Below are positions 1-11,182 of a DNA stretch of 64,000 nt, piece by piece (position 1 is the first letter of the stretch; each line of letters opens with the position of its first letter). Source of the stretch: Sorghum bicolor (taxonomy: Eukaryota > Streptophyta > Magnoliopsida > Poales > Poaceae). The stretch is from NCBI RefSeq assembly GCF_000003195.3, contig NC_012870.2, positions 37,354,377 to 37,418,376 of the forward strand. The letters run 5' to 3'. The notes under the pieces were generated by a model. It did no database searches. It saw only the letters and a list, made by a program, of their open reading frames with translations, and was not told the DNA's origin. The position numbers and the translations under genes were made by a program.

Positions 1-2866
1 CATGTGCATAGCATGAGCATCATCATTTATTCAAAGCATCCATGATCATCATCTATCTTGGGACATGGCATCCTTTGCAAAAATGTGTTTTAAATGGCTT
101 AGATAGGCCTCCTATGCTTATGTTTGAGTGAACAATGCTTGTGTTTGTGCTTAATGCCTTGGTAAATAGCTTATCTATGCTTAACTTATTCTTGGGAGCA
201 ATGTTCATGTTGATCACTTCTCCAAAATAATCACTTAAGTCTTACTTATGCAAATAGGCCCTAGAAACCTCTTTTGCTTAGGCTTTTAAAAAGTGTTTCA
301 TAAAATGTTTGCATGTCAAAACTTCCTACAGCAAAGTTGTAGCAAATTTTATAAGGAACAAAAGTTGTTTTATGGCCATCTCATGAAAATGATCACAAAT
401 AGCTCAAAAGTGGCCCACAAGGCAGTTTTGGGGCTGTTTTCCACACTTGGAAAATTTTCTAAGTCCCCGGGTGGTTTGCAGTTTGCGTGATCGATTTTGG
501 GAACTCTATATCTTTCAATCCAGGCCGATCTAGTCTTTGCTCTAGTTGACAAAGTTGTAGATCTCGTCTAGTACTCCAAGTTTGTCAACTACGCCATCTC
601 CTAATTCGCTCTGGTTTGGGAGATAATCACCGGTGAAGTCGCTCTGTCAGTCGGTCGATGCACTGTCTGAATCGACTTGGACCTCGTCGACGTGGCCGAC
701 CGCCGGCAGCGCTCTGTCGCCATTTGGCGCCCGTACGCCGTTCCTGGCCCCGCCTGTCAGCCCTCGTCGCGTGCATGACCACCACGGCGACGCCCCGAGC
801 GCGTGGACGCGTCCATTTCGCTCTGCCTCGCCCTCTCTCGCCTGAACCTCGCCCGCAGCGAGCTCTCCGCCGCGAGCTCACTCCGGCGAGCTCGTGTGCG
901 CTCCTCTCTGCGTTTCCGTCCACCAAACTCCACCCAAAGCTCCGCCGTGAGCCGCTCTCCAAGCTCCACCCTCTAACTCGCCGAGAAACCCACCGGTGAG
1001 CCGACATTTCTTTCTTCCCCCAAATCGGTCCGCCGTGACCCTCTTCTCCGGCGAACTCAATGCCGAGCGTTGTGAGGCTTCTCACCGTCTTTGGTTAGGT
1101 CCTAGAGGTAGCTTAGGTCCTTAGCGAGCTTTTGCGCCACCTGGTGGACGCTCTACCGGGTTCTCCGTCGCCGGACACGGTGCGCAGCGCCGCCGTGCTT
1201 CCGCCGGAGTTGGGTGCTCCCGTGGCCAGCGCTTTCCACGGGGATCCAGGCCAAGCCGTGTACCTAGGAAGCTTCGCCCTAGTCTGCTGGTGCTGTAGAG
1301 GGCTTTAGGTCACGCTCTACCGGCCTGAGGGCTCCGGCGTAACGCCGAGCACCTCCGCCGAGCCGCCATTGCCGACGGTGAGTCCCTTCCGGTGGCTCCG
1401 CCGTGGCAAAAGTGGGGTCAATCGAGTCGTTAGGGTGTGGGGATCACGTTGATGCCCTGGATTTGGCCGGAGACCTCGCCGTCGCGGAGAAATCGCCGGC
1501 GAAGATCACCTCGGCCGCGAGGAAGAAGAGCCTGACGGGTGGGACCCCCTGTCAGCGACTCTCTCTTTCCCTCCTTTTCTTTTATTCAAAATCCTGATTT
1601 TTGGCTTTCTTGCAAAAATCATATCTCCTGTTTCTGAGATCCAAAAATTGTGAAACAAATTTTGTGTTGTTTCTTGAGATGGCTAGTATTTAACAAAAAT
1701 ATAAAATGAATCATGTTTTCTGAGAAATTATTTATTAAGGATTTAATCTTGTTATTCATGGATAAATGCATATCTCTGGTTTTACTGATTAGTTTGCTCT
1801 GAAATTTTTATAGTGGTCTTTGCATGGCATTAGAGTGCTCTGATAATTATTTCATGATTTTTGGAGCACTGCAGTTGTGATATGTAATTTGTGTTTGAAA
1901 TATGGCTTGTTTCTTTAATTAAATCATATAAAATAATTGGTGCTTATGCTGGTGTTCTACTTTGGTAGTAAACTTGTTTATGGTATTCCTAAGATGCAAA
2001 TAATCTGAAATCTGTTGTTTGACACCATATGAGTCATGTTTATGAATTTATGAAATAAATGCCTTGATACATGTTAAATGCATATCTTTAAATTGGCATG
2101 TGCAATGGTCCTGAAATTTTTATGGTGTTGATCTGATGTTATACTTGTGCCTCTGTAATTTTTGTAGATTTTTCTGAGCACTTTAACTAATATCTTGTAA
2201 ATATGTCTTACCTAAAATTAATTAATAAATGCCTTGTTAAGTAATTGTTTTGGGGTTTTCAACTGATGATCTGGTGACCTTGTAATATATTTGTGCCCAT
2301 GAGTCTTATGGTTGGCTTAGTTTATGTTTTGATCATGTCATTAAATAATTAACTATAGGGTTAAATGCTGTCTGGACTGCAAGTGAATAATTTAACTTTG
2401 CTTAATGATAATTTGACTTTCTGTGAAACTTGTATAAAACAAAGTTGTTCTAAACTTGTTGAACTAACTGTGGTTCAAATTTGAGGTCATTTGGCCAAGT
2501 AGTTTAAAAGTTACAGCTGTTCCAAGTTAGGTTCCAGAAATAGGGGTTCTCTGTTTTTTCTGGGACAGAACCTGGAACTTTGTTAAAATGACTAGTTTAA
2601 TGTTTGAATCTTGCTGTCATGTTTAAAGATGAGTTGTAGATAATTTCCTAAGCTTTCCAGAATGTCCTTACTCATGTTTGTTGGACCTGTCTATCTATAC
2701 TTATGATTTATTTACTGAGCATACTTGTTTTATGTTGCTTGCTGCTTTAGTGCCATGATAGGTTTTGGGTTATGTTAACTTGTTTATTCTTGTGAGTTAG
2801 TATAACTCTTGTTCCGTAAATGAGTGTCCAGTGAGTTGCTTGTGCTATTAAGCATTTATCTGTAGC

Positions 2867-3181
2867 ATGTGCACTTTCTCATTCATCGAGCATGCAATAG
2901 GTGCACCGGACGTGGCAGTTTCCTTCGAGCTCCAAGCGAACCCCGAAGGCCAGGAAGGCAGCCAGGAGGTGGAGGTCCAGCAAGTCGGACTCGAGGAGCC
3001 CGAAGAAGAAGTTGAGTGCCCAAGTCACGAGCCGGCATCGTTCGTGAAAGGCAAGCCCCGGAGCATTTTAAGCCTCCTCTATTTTCGAAAGTTTACTAAA
3101 TACGTTATATCTATTGATGCATTACGTATAGGAGTTGTGATGAAACTGTTGCTGCATTCTACTCTATCCTTGTCCAGATAA
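2867..3181 (+). other. Short acidic reading frame inside the T1 5' LTR
   Basis: An ATG at 2867 opens a 104-codon frame. Its core, about residues 8-70, is rich in Glu and Gln and includes the string QEGSQEVEVQQ. The same ATG and core are open in the diverged T2 LTR (18010-18261) with no indel in the core. By eye the core differs at about 9 nonsynonymous and 8 synonymous positions, fewer replacements than neutral drift would give. The C-terminal 30 residues are not conserved. The core runs into AAAG|GCAAGC at 3050/3051, which looks like a GC-type splice donor. I do not recognise a protein family; it may be an LTR exon rather than a free peptide. Confidence 0.3.
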
Positions 3182-3510
3182 CTTACCCTCCCTGGTTGTA
3201 GAGTTAGGTTCGAGTAGCAGCTTAGCTATGTTTTAATCGGTAGAAGTCGGGTGATATCCTGTCATCCGCGCGATATAGGGTTGTGTCGGGTCGCGATGGT
3301 CTATATGTGCTATCGTGGATGGAACCTGGTTAATTTGACTTAAGCCGGGCGGAGTTTTGCAAGTGTGTAGTAACTCCGTCTGTGGCAGCTAAGGACCGAT
3401 CGTTGTACGTCCTCTTGTCATGTTGAACGCATGCCTGACACTTAGTTGGCCGGATAACTCGTTCCGACCGCGAAGCCGAGTAGTATGACTCAGGCCGGAA
3501 GACCGGCAAG

Positions 3511-3517
3511 TATAAAG
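3511..3517 (+). promoter_or_regulatory. Candidate TATA box in the T1 5' LTR
   Basis: TATAAAG in the context GGCAAGTATAAAGTGCGCAC, conserved in the T1 3' LTR and in the T2 LTR near 18656. It is only a sequence match. If used, the transcript would start near 3540 and the acidic reading frame would lie in U3; an upstream start in the GC-rich block is equally possible. Confidence 0.25.
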
Positions 3518-4550
3518 TGCGCACTACCGGAGGAAGTGCGGTGTGCGGGGGACCATTGGCGTAAGTCCAAAGGCAGGTGAGTTAAAATTCCTGACCTCCC
3601 TGGCAGAGTGGTAGCCCTGGGAGTGCGGCGCTGATCGGAGCCGCGATTTCTGAGTCGTACCAAAGGTGACCCTTTGGCTCTCCGGCAGGGGATGCTTGGG
3701 TGAGTGCTAGGAATAAACCTCCAGCTGGATAGGAATTCGATTCGAATCGCCGTCTCTCCCGGTTAGTGAGAACTTGACAGAGCAGCGGCAAACGTAGCAT
3801 TCACTAATGAACTTGGTTCATGATAATGCTGATAGCAAGAAGAATATATGATGAAAATTGATATGGTTACTATTGTTTGTAATAATCAAATGATGTGTTG
3901 TAGTACAGGTGCTAATCTAGTGGTAGGCTGATGATAAATAAATTTGATGCTCTTAAAATGATTTAGTTGTAAGTTAAGCTTTTGGCAAAAGGTGAGTCAA
4001 CCAGCTCCACTTAAAAATTCAGCCTTGCATGATCCTTGGTGTCTTTTATGTTTTCCTAGACGGGTAAGTCTAGCTGAGTACATCCTCGTACTCAGGGTTT
4101 ACTCCCATCTGTTGCAGATGATATCTTCTATGACGGTTTCTGCAAGACCTATCTCCATCCCGCTGGGGATGAGGACTAACCGTTGGGCACGGTTCTCTAA
4201 TCTTCTCGTCTATGATGCTTTTGGAAGGATGACCTAGACTCTGGCAGTAACAAACTTGTGAACTGAACTTTGAACAAGTGTGTGTACTTATTTTGCTTCC
4301 GCTACTTCGAACATGTGTTGTAATAACTTAATACTCCGATGTGGTGCCGCTTCGACGGCAACGAATGACTATGTAACAATCGTTGTGTTTATGTTGAACT
4401 ATTACGATCTTGGTTTGTTGCGAGTTGGTTTGAAGTCCTTCGTGATTTCGATTGACTACCGGGATTATATGGGCTCAAGTCTAGAAATGTGATTGCTTGA
4501 CGATCGTTTCTGCACTTGAACTCTTATAATTTGGTCGGTTCTGTGACAGC

Positions 4551-4562
4551 TGGCATCGGAGC
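4551..4562 (+). other. T1 primer-binding site (initiator tRNA-Met type)
   Basis: TGGCATCGGAGC lies 2 bp after the 5' LTR. It matches the usual TGGTATCAGAGC complement of plant initiator tRNA-Met at 10 of 12 positions; T4 in this window has the perfect form. Confidence 0.8.
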
Positions 4563-5369
4563 AAGTTCAGCATTATAAATGCAGCGTTTGCGTATTTAAA
4601 ACAAAAGAATTTTTAAATAAAATGGTGTAAAACAAATAACTAAGTTCTGCCAGTGGTCGAATCCTCCTTGCCCATATAAGGACTCTAGGTGGCTATTTAA
4701 GTACTAACTTGGGGGGGTTTTATTTATGCATCTTCGGCAGTACTCAGGTATGGATGTGTGATGACCGCACTATGCTACCCTGTGGTCTAATGGTGGAGGT
4801 AGCCTTCATATGTGAATTAGCCACATATGTCGCTAGATTTAAATTATGCAACGTCGCACCTACGCTCAGGTAAGTGTGAGCTGTGAGAGCATGATCGTCC
4901 AAACGGCGGTCTAGGGGAGTGTTCGCGGTGGTTTTCTGGAGTGGTTACATGTCGAAACCATGGAACCACGAAAGAAACTTAATTGGGGAGTATATTAATT
5001 TCTCGGGTAGTTGTGGTGTCATTGTTGGGGCATGTTGGGCATGTCCAAGCAATGAGCACTTAGTTTACTGCTTTCTTGAGTGATATATTGGGAACTGTTG
5101 GGCTGAAATGAAGTTTCTGCAGGTACTCTAACAGCGCACGTGTAAACCGATAGTTACCGTATCGAGAGACGAATGTATGCCACCGTATATCCGTTAGAAT
5201 ATTAATTTTCTCAGTTTGTGAGGACGTACGGTTCGTGCATGCATCATGTCGCATTCATACATACATTCTGTCCGCTTCTTCCCTTACATTGTCGTCCCTT
5301 TTTAAAATAATTAAAATGTTGCTTCAACTGATCCTCTTTTACCCATGGCATTCCTATTCCTTTCCACAG
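4563..5369 (+). other. T1 untranslated leader with splice-site-like signals
   Basis: There is no credible coding region in these 807 bp. Strong donor-like sites are CAG|GTATGG near 4748 and CTCAG|GTAAGTGT at 4869/4870, the latter a perfect match to the plant consensus. Acceptor-like sites are TTTCTGCAG|G ending at 5121 and TTCCACAG ending at 5369, directly before the ORF0 ATG. Splicing is an inference from sequence only. Confidence 0.5.
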
Positions 5370-6454
5370 ATGGACGCACCCGCTTCGCCTCGTCCCAGTG
5401 ACACTTTCTTGCACGAGTTTGGCACTCCTACCCTGCTCTGGAGAGTGTTACGGGCTGTTGGGTATACTGAGCCACCTCAGTATTCTTGGTGGGAGATGGA
5501 GAGCACAGGAGGGATCCAGTGGTTTGCTGTGCAGGGAGTTGTCCCTCCACATGGGGACAAGCCTGCATGGACAGGCTGGACGTGCAGCTCAGATGGGCAG
5601 ACTCCTTGGGAGGCAGCTCAGGTTGCAGCCCAGACTATCCTGCTCGACATCTGTCAGAGGTGTGGTGACGAGCTGACAGGAGGACCAGCGGCCTCCATTC
5701 CTAGTGCTGACCCAGCAGCTGCGGAGTGGAAACAGGCTGATGGTTGTGCTTTGGTTCGAGGCAGAGGAGAGAGAGCTGAGAGCTCTAGTCCTGCTATGAG
5801 TGCTATGATGGCTGTACTCAAGCTGATCAGTCAGCGAGAGGGCACCTATGCACAGGTGATGGTGGCTGTTCACAGGGCCCAGGAGATGCAGCGGAAGGCT
5901 AAAAAGCGTGCTCGCAAGTTTCGCAAGCAAGCTAGACTCCTGGAGCAAACCCAGAAGGACCGCAATGACTGGGAGGACATAGCGGAGTACCGTAGACAGC
6001 AGTGGGTGAAGGCCATCAGGGAGAGAGATCATAAGCAGGATCAGATGAGCCAGTTAGCTCGAGAGAGGGAGGCCTTGCAGGAGCGCTTGGTGCAGCTCAC
6101 CGTGAGAGGGATACTGCACTCCGCGTGTCGGAGAACAGGCGCCGAGCATGGGAGATGCACCGAGTTCAGTCGCTTGAGCGGGAGAACTATCTACAGGGTC
6201 AGATTGAGGCTGGTCTTGTAGAGATTCACCGTCTCAACAACTTGCTACACCCTATTCCTCGCCCTATACCCGTGTATCCAGAGGTGGGACCTCAGGTGAT
6301 TGTGGCCGATGATGATGGTATGGAGGTTGATGGACCAGCAGCGGCTGCACCACCTTTACACGAGGACGTGGAGGACGAGGAGCTTGAGCCGGTTAGCGAC
6401 GAGGATGGAGAGGCGATCTTCGACGCTGATTCGGACGACGAGCCTGGAGTGTAG
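5370..6454 (+). pseudogene. ORF0: extra pre-gag protein of T1 (globular domain, coiled coil, acidic tail), frameshifted
   Basis: The frame starts at ATG 5370 (MDAPASPRPS), right after TTCCACAG. Residues about 12-105 form a Trp-rich globular region predicted as helix, three strands, helix, ending in WEAAQVAAQTILLDIC; this resembles a dsRNA-binding-domain layout, but that is inference. Residues about 170-250 are a highly charged coiled coil (KAKKRARKFRKQ). Between about 6105 and 6120 the frame shifts by -1 (or +2); the coiled coil then continues in the other frame and ends in a strongly acidic tail (EDVEDEELEPVSDEDGEA) at TAG 6454. Without the shift it would be about 360 residues. It is not Gag, which follows at 6812. 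T4 has an intact protein of similar plan in the same place, so this is a real accessory gene of these elements. The role is unknown. The shift has no obvious slippery heptamer and is probably a mutation. Confidence 0.7.
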
Positions 6455-6811
6455 GGAGTAGTGAGTAGTTGTTGCCAGGATCTTTTGTTGTATGCCAGTC
6501 GGTTGTGGTGCTTTTGTAACCATGTTGTAATCCGAAACTTTGACCTTGACTCATGGCATGTACTGAAAGGGTGTAATAACTTCATGGACCCCATGTGCAG
6601 TCTTTATGATCGTTATGTTATGCCGATGTTTTCCGTTGTGGTGCGTATTGCGGATATCTATGTCATGTGTTGGATTGGTGATGTTGTTTTGTGGAATGGA
6701 ATTGTTGTGCCTTTCTGTAAAGCTATTCTCTCGAATACTTTCAGGCATAAATATAAGTTCTTCTACGGCAAATCTTGTCATCATCAATGCTCACTGACTG
6801 TGTCTTTTCAG
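6455..6811 (+). other. Spacer between ORF0 and gag of T1
   Basis: This non-coding 357-bp stretch is T-rich. It begins with a donor-like TA|GTGAGT at 6461 and ends with TGTCTTTTCAG, acceptor-like, directly before the gag ATG. It could be an intron or the 3' UTR of a formerly independent ORF0 gene. The frame is open upstream of 6812 but its composition is not protein-like, so I start Gag at 6812. Confidence 0.5.
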
Positions 6812-9800
6812 ATGTCTCGTGGCACCCGAGGTGCGGAACAGCGTGCAAACATGAATCCACCACCTCCTCCTCCACTACCAAATCCAGCTGAGCTGATGCA
6901 AATGATGGTGGAAAATCAGAGGATGCTCACTGAAACCATCAATCGGATGGCAAATCAGGGTGGCCGTAATGCACAGGAAGGGCCAGCTCCTAACCAGTAC
7001 AGTAGCTTCAAGGACGTCATGGATACAAAGCCCCCACCTTTCAGGGAAGCTGAAGAACCCCTTCAAGCTGAAGAGTGGCTGAATACGGTGGAACAAAAGT
7101 TTCGCCTACTTCGGTTGACTGAAAGTTTGAAGGCAGAGTATGCAGCTCATCAACTGCAAGGACCGGCAGGCATCTGGTGGAATCAGTATCGGGAGGCTCT
7201 TCCAGCCGACACCGTGCTTGATTGGAATCTTTTCCGTGAGGTGTTTAAAGGGCATTTCATTCCTCCGGGTGTTATGGAGATGAAGCACACCGAGTTCATG
7301 CAGCTGACTCAGGGCAACAAGACTCTGAAGGAGTATTTGCATGCTTTCAATCACTTGTCTAGGTATGCTCCTGAGTTTGTGAACACGGAGACGAAAAAGA
7401 TCGCTAGTTTCAAGCGGGGTTTGGGTCCCAAATTGCTGAAGACTATGGGCCGCACTAGGTGTACAACTTTCAATGAGTTTGTCAGTGATGCTCTTACTCA
7501 AGAGAATTATAACACTGTGTACACTGCGACCAAGACTCGCAAGAGGGCTTTTGAGGCCGGGGCAGGATCATCTCAGTCCAAGGCTCCAGTGGCAGCAAGG
7601 CCACCATTCCGTGCTCCAACCCCCAACCAGCGATACCGCCCTCCAATGAAGAAGAATCAGGCAAAGACGGGTTTTCGCAAGGGGTACTCTATTGCTCTTC
7701 CTAGGGGCAACACGGGTCCCAACTATGCCAAGACTCCACCTGCCAACCGTCCGTGCTGGAACTGCAATCAGACCGGGCATTGGCAGAGCAACTGTCCTTA
7801 CCCGCCAAAGAAGGGCAACCAGGGGAACGTCCGTCAGGGGCGTGTTCATTACACAACTGTAGAGGCAATCCCTGCTGGTGAGGTAGTCACGGCTGGTAAG
7901 TTTCTGGTCAATCAACATGATGCACTCGTGCTTTTTGATTCTGGAGCATCGCATTCTTTTGTGAGTTCTGAATTTATATCTAAGCATAACATCAAGACCA
8001 TTACACTTGATAAGGGCAGTTATTGTATTAGTGCTGCGGGAAATGACATTTCCACCAATCAAGTGGTTTTGGGGGCAACTCTGGAGATAGGAGGCCTTCA
8101 GTTTCTTGCTGATCTGGTTGTTTTACCCGGTGTGGGCATAGATGTAATTCTGGGGATGAAGTGGATGAGTGGTAATGGAGTTCTTATTGACACCACCACT
8201 CGTGTAGTGATGTTGAAAGACCCAGATACCAAGGAGGCATTTCTAGTGCAACTCCCTCGTGATATTCAAATCCGTAGCACTGTGAATGCAGTTACATCTA
8301 AGGCTTTTCAGGATATTCCGGTGGTGTGTGAGTTTCTGGATGTTTTTCCTGATGATCTACCCGGGCTTCCTCCGGATCGGGATGTGGAGTTCAAAATTGA
8401 ATTGATTCCAGGCACCGCTCCGATCTCTAGAAGACCTTATAGGATGCCGCCCAATGAATTAGCTGAGCTTAAGACCCAACTAAATGAGTTGTTGCAGAAG
8501 GGTCTTATTCGTCCTAGTTCTTCTCCTTGGGGTTGTCCGGCTATCTTTGTGAAGAAGAAGGATCAGTCTTTGCGCATGTGTGTGGACTATCGTCCCCTAA
8601 ATGCGGTGACTATCAAGAACAAATACCCTCTTCCTCGCATTGACATCTTGTTTGATCAGTTGTCTAAGGCTAAGGTATTCTCCAAGATTGATTTGCGATC
8701 TGGGTATCATCAGATCAAGATCCGTCCTGAAGATATCCCTAAGACGGCTTTCTCGACGAGGTATGGGTTGTATGAGTACCTTGTCATGTCCTTCGGGCTT
8801 ACGAATGCACCTGCTCATTTCATGTATCTTATGAATTCGGTGTTCATGCCCGAATTGGACAAGTTTGTAGTGGTCTTCATTGATGATATCTTGGTATATT
8901 CTTGCAATGATGATGAGCATGCAGAGCATCTGCGTGTCGTGTTGTCGCGTTTGCGCGAACATCAGCTTTATGCTAAGTTTAGCAAATGTGAGTTTTGGCT
9001 AAAGAAAGTACCTTTCTTGGGCCATGTCTTATCTGAAGAAGGCATATCGGTGGATCCGGCTAAGGTGCAAGAGGTGCTGGATTGGAAAGTTCCAACTTCG
9101 GTACACGAGGTTCGGAGTTTTATCGGTCTGGCTGGGTATTACCGTCGATTTATTCCGGAGTTCTCCAAGATATCCAAGCCTATGACTCGTCTACTTCAGA
9201 AAGATGAAAAGTTTGGGTGGACACCTGAGTGTGAAGGGGCATTCCACAAGTTGAGGACACTGTTGACATCAGCTCCTGTCCTAGCTCAACCTGATATCGA
9301 GAAGCCTTTCGATGTCTTTTGTGACGCATCAGGTATTGGTTTAGGCTGTGTGTTGATGCAGGAAGGTCGCGTTATCGCGTATGCCTCGCGCCAACTTCGA
9401 AAGCATGAGGTCAATTACCCCACTCATGACTTAGAATTGGCAGCAGTTGTTCATGCTTTGAAAATCTGGAGGCATTATCTGCTGGGTAATCTGTGTAATA
9501 TCTACACCGATCATAAGAGCCTCAAGTATATCTTCACTCAACCTGAACTGAACATGCGGCAGCGAAGGTGGCTTGAGTTGATTAAAGACTATAATCTCCA
9601 AGTGCACTATCATCCGGGCAAGGCAAACGTAGTGGCGGATGCCTTGAGTCGGAAAGCGCACTGTCACTCAATCCAAGTGGAAGATCCGTTGTTGTCACAT
9701 CTTATGCATCCGTTTGTGCTCAACCAGATTTCTCTGGAAAGTACCATTCGCAATCAAGTCATCGAGTTGCAGCAGACAGATGTAGGCATCTACCATATCA

Positions 9801-11176
9801 AGAGAAAGATGAAAGAAGAGGAAACCAAGCATTTCCGGGTTGATGAAAACGGAATTCTTTGGTTCAAGGATCGACTTGTGGTCCCAAAAGACCGCGAGCT
9901 GCGAAATCAGATCTTATCTGAAGCTCATTCATCCAAAATGTCTATCCATCCTGGTAGTAGCAAGATGTATCAGGATCTGAAGCCTTTGTTTTGGTGGACA
10001 AAGATGAAGAAGGAGATAGCGGCTTTTGTCGCTCGTTGTGACATTTGTTGTCGTGTGAAGGCTGTTCACATGAAAGCTGGTTTGCTTCAACCCTTGTCAA
10101 TTCCTGGTTGGAAATGGGAAGAAGTCAGCATGGATTTCATCAGTGGACTCCCAACTTCTGTTAAGGGTTATGACTCCATCTGGGTGGTGGTAGATCGTTT
10201 GACCAAGGTTGCTCGATTTATTCCAGTCCGAACTGATTATCGTCCTCATCAGTATGCGGAGTTGTATTTCGAGCACATTGTTCGTCAGTATGGTGTGCCT
10301 CGAACAATCATATCTGATCGTGGACCACAGTTCACTGCTCGTTTTTGGGAATGTCTTCATGAGCAGATTGGTACTCACTTGGTCCGCAGCTCTGCTTATC
10401 ATCCCCAAACAGCAGGTCAAACTGAACGAGTTAACCAGATCCTTGAAGATATGTTGAGGGCATGTGCTCTCTCGTCAAAAGGTTCTTGGGTCAAGTGGCT
10501 GCCATTAGCTGAGTTCTCCTACAACAACAGTTATCAGGAGAGTATCAAAATGGCTCCATTTGAAGCCTTGTACGGTCGAAAGTGTCGAACCCCGTTGAAT
10601 TGGGTAGAAGCTGGAGAGCGAAGATACTACGGCATCGATTTCGTGAACGAAGCAGAGCAGAAAGTCCGTGTTATCCAGCAACACTTGGAAGCTGCTCAAG
10701 CCCGTCAGAAAAGTTATGCTGACAAGAGAAGGAAGCCGATTGAGTTTTCAGTCGGTGACCATGTGTACATCAAGGTGTCTCCAATGAAGGGTGTACAAAG
10801 GTTCGGAGTCAAGCGAAAGCTTGCACCTCGCTATGTGGGACCTTATCGGATTCTCGAAAAGAAAGGGAATGTGGCATACAAAGTTCAACTCCCAGTTGCG
10901 CTTCGAGCTATCTTCCCCGTTTTCCACGTATCACAATTGAAGAAGTGCCTTCGTGTACCGGAGGAACGAGTGGAAATTCGAGATGTCAAGTTGAAGTCAG
11001 ACTTGGTGTATGAGGAGAAACCCGTAGCGATTCTTGATCGCAAGGAACGGGAGACGCGTAATCGGGTCGTTAAGCTCTACAAAGTGTTGTGGAGTAACCA
11101 CGGGGAAGAAGATGCCACTTGGGAGACGGAGGATTATTTAAAAGAAGTTTACAAAACCTTCTTCGAAAATCAGTAA
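6812..11176 (+). CDS. Gag-Pol polyprotein of T1 (Tekay-type chromovirus), intact
   Basis: A single frame of 1454 residues from ATG 6812 ([10 protein letters not shown]) to TAA 11174-11176. Order: Gag capsid-like region (about 50-260), CCHC zinc knuckle C-x2-C-x4-H-x4-C at 315-328, aspartic protease LFDSGASH with Asp 376, reverse transcriptase with FIDD (Asp 691-692), RNase H with catalytic-type DAS at 838, H2C2 zinc finger (about 1039-1080), integrase core Asp 1108, Asp 1169, Glu 1205 with 35 residues between the last two (DD35E), and a C-terminal chromodomain-like region after residue about 1390 ([12 protein letters not shown]). In this family the polyprotein packages, reverse-transcribes and integrates the element; the chromodomain is thought to steer integration to heterochromatin. 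All catalytic motifs I can check are present and there is no stop or frameshift. The ATG is chosen because CAG|ATG lies at the boundary where composition becomes protein-like. Confidence 0.95.
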   Translation: MSRGTRGAEQRANMNPPPPPPLPNPAELMQMMVENQRMLTETINRMANQGGRNAQEGPAPNQYSSFKDVMDTKPPPFREAEEPLQAEEWLNTVEQKFRLLRLTESLKAEYAAHQLQGPAGIWWNQYREALPADTVLDWNLFREVFKGHFIPPGVMEMKHTEFMQLTQGNKTLKEYLHAFNHLSRYAPEFVNTETKKIASFKRGLGPKLLKTMGRTRCTTFNEFVSDALTQENYNTVYTATKTRKRAFEAGAGSSQSKAPVAARPPFRAPTPNQRYRPPMKKNQAKTGFRKGYSIALPRGNTGPNYAKTPPANRPCWNCNQTGHWQSNCPYPPKKGNQGNVRQGRVHYTTVEAIPAGEVVTAGKFLVNQHDALVLFDSGASHSFVSSEFISKHNIKTITLDKGSYCISAAGNDISTNQVVLGATLEIGGLQFLADLVVLPGVGIDVILGMKWMSGNGVLIDTTTRVVMLKDPDTKEAFLVQLPRDIQIRSTVNAVTSKAFQDIPVVCEFLDVFPDDLPGLPPDRDVEFKIELIPGTAPISRRPYRMPPNELAELKTQLNELLQKGLIRPSSSPWGCPAIFVKKKDQSLRMCVDYRPLNAVTIKNKYPLPRIDILFDQLSKAKVFSKIDLRSGYHQIKIRPEDIPKTAFSTRYGLYEYLVMSFGLTNAPAHFMYLMNSVFMPELDKFVVVFIDDILVYSCNDDEHAEHLRVVLSRLREHQLYAKFSKCEFWLKKVPFLGHVLSEEGISVDPAKVQEVLDWKVPTSVHEVRSFIGLAGYYRRFIPEFSKISKPMTRLLQKDEKFGWTPECEGAFHKLRTLLTSAPVLAQPDIEKPFDVFCDASGIGLGCVLMQEGRVIAYASRQLRKHEVNYPTHDLELAAVVHALKIWRHYLLGNLCNIYTDHKSLKYIFTQPELNMRQRRWLELIKDYNLQVHYHPGKANVVADALSRKAHCHSIQVEDPLLSHLMHPFVLNQISLESTIRNQVIELQQTDVGIYHIKRKMKEEETKHFRVDENGILWFKDRLVVPKDRELRNQILSEAHSSKMSIHPGSSKMYQDLKPLFWWTKMKKEIAAFVARCDICCRVKAVHMKAGLLQPLSIPGWKWEEVSMDFISGLPTSVKGYDSIWVVVDRLTKVARFIPVRTDYRPHQYAELYFEHIVRQYGVPRTIISDRGPQFTARFWECLHEQIGTHLVRSSAYHPQTAGQTERVNQILEDMLRACALSSKGSWVKWLPLAEFSYNNSYQESIKMAPFEALYGRKCRTPLNWVEAGERRYYGIDFVNEAEQKVRVIQQHLEAAQARQKSYADKRRKPIEFSVGDHVYIKVSPMKGVQRFGVKRKLAPRYVGPYRILEKKGNVAYKVQLPVALRAIFPVFHVSQLKKCLRVPEERVEIRDVKLKSDLVYEEKPVAILDRKERETRNRVVKLYKVLWSNHGEEDATWETEDYLKEVYKTFFENQ

Positions 11177-11182
11177 GCTTTC

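Larger units (their letters stand above)
1..4548 (+). repeat. T1 5' LTR (lacks its first 31 bp)
   Basis: Matches 11250-15797 base for base apart from scattered substitutions. It ends in TGTGACA at 4548, followed after GC by the primer-binding site. Internally it has a GC-rich block (about 630-1560), a T-rich block (about 1560-2865), a short acidic reading frame (2867-3061) and a conserved 3' kilobase. No transposon protein is encoded. The many overlapping short ORFs in the GC-rich block are composition effects. Confidence 0.95.

Noticed and set aside
627..1085. Overlapping ORFs on both strands in the GC-rich block of the T1 LTRs (also 11876-12334, 15730-16201)
   Set aside because: All frames stay open because the block is very GC-rich; the residues are Arg/Ser/Pro-rich low complexity and the frames are not maintained in T2.
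7106..10699. Minus-strand ORFs opposite T1 gag-pol (for example 7568-8062, 8597-8962)
   Set aside because: Shadows of the strongly coding plus strand; no motifs.
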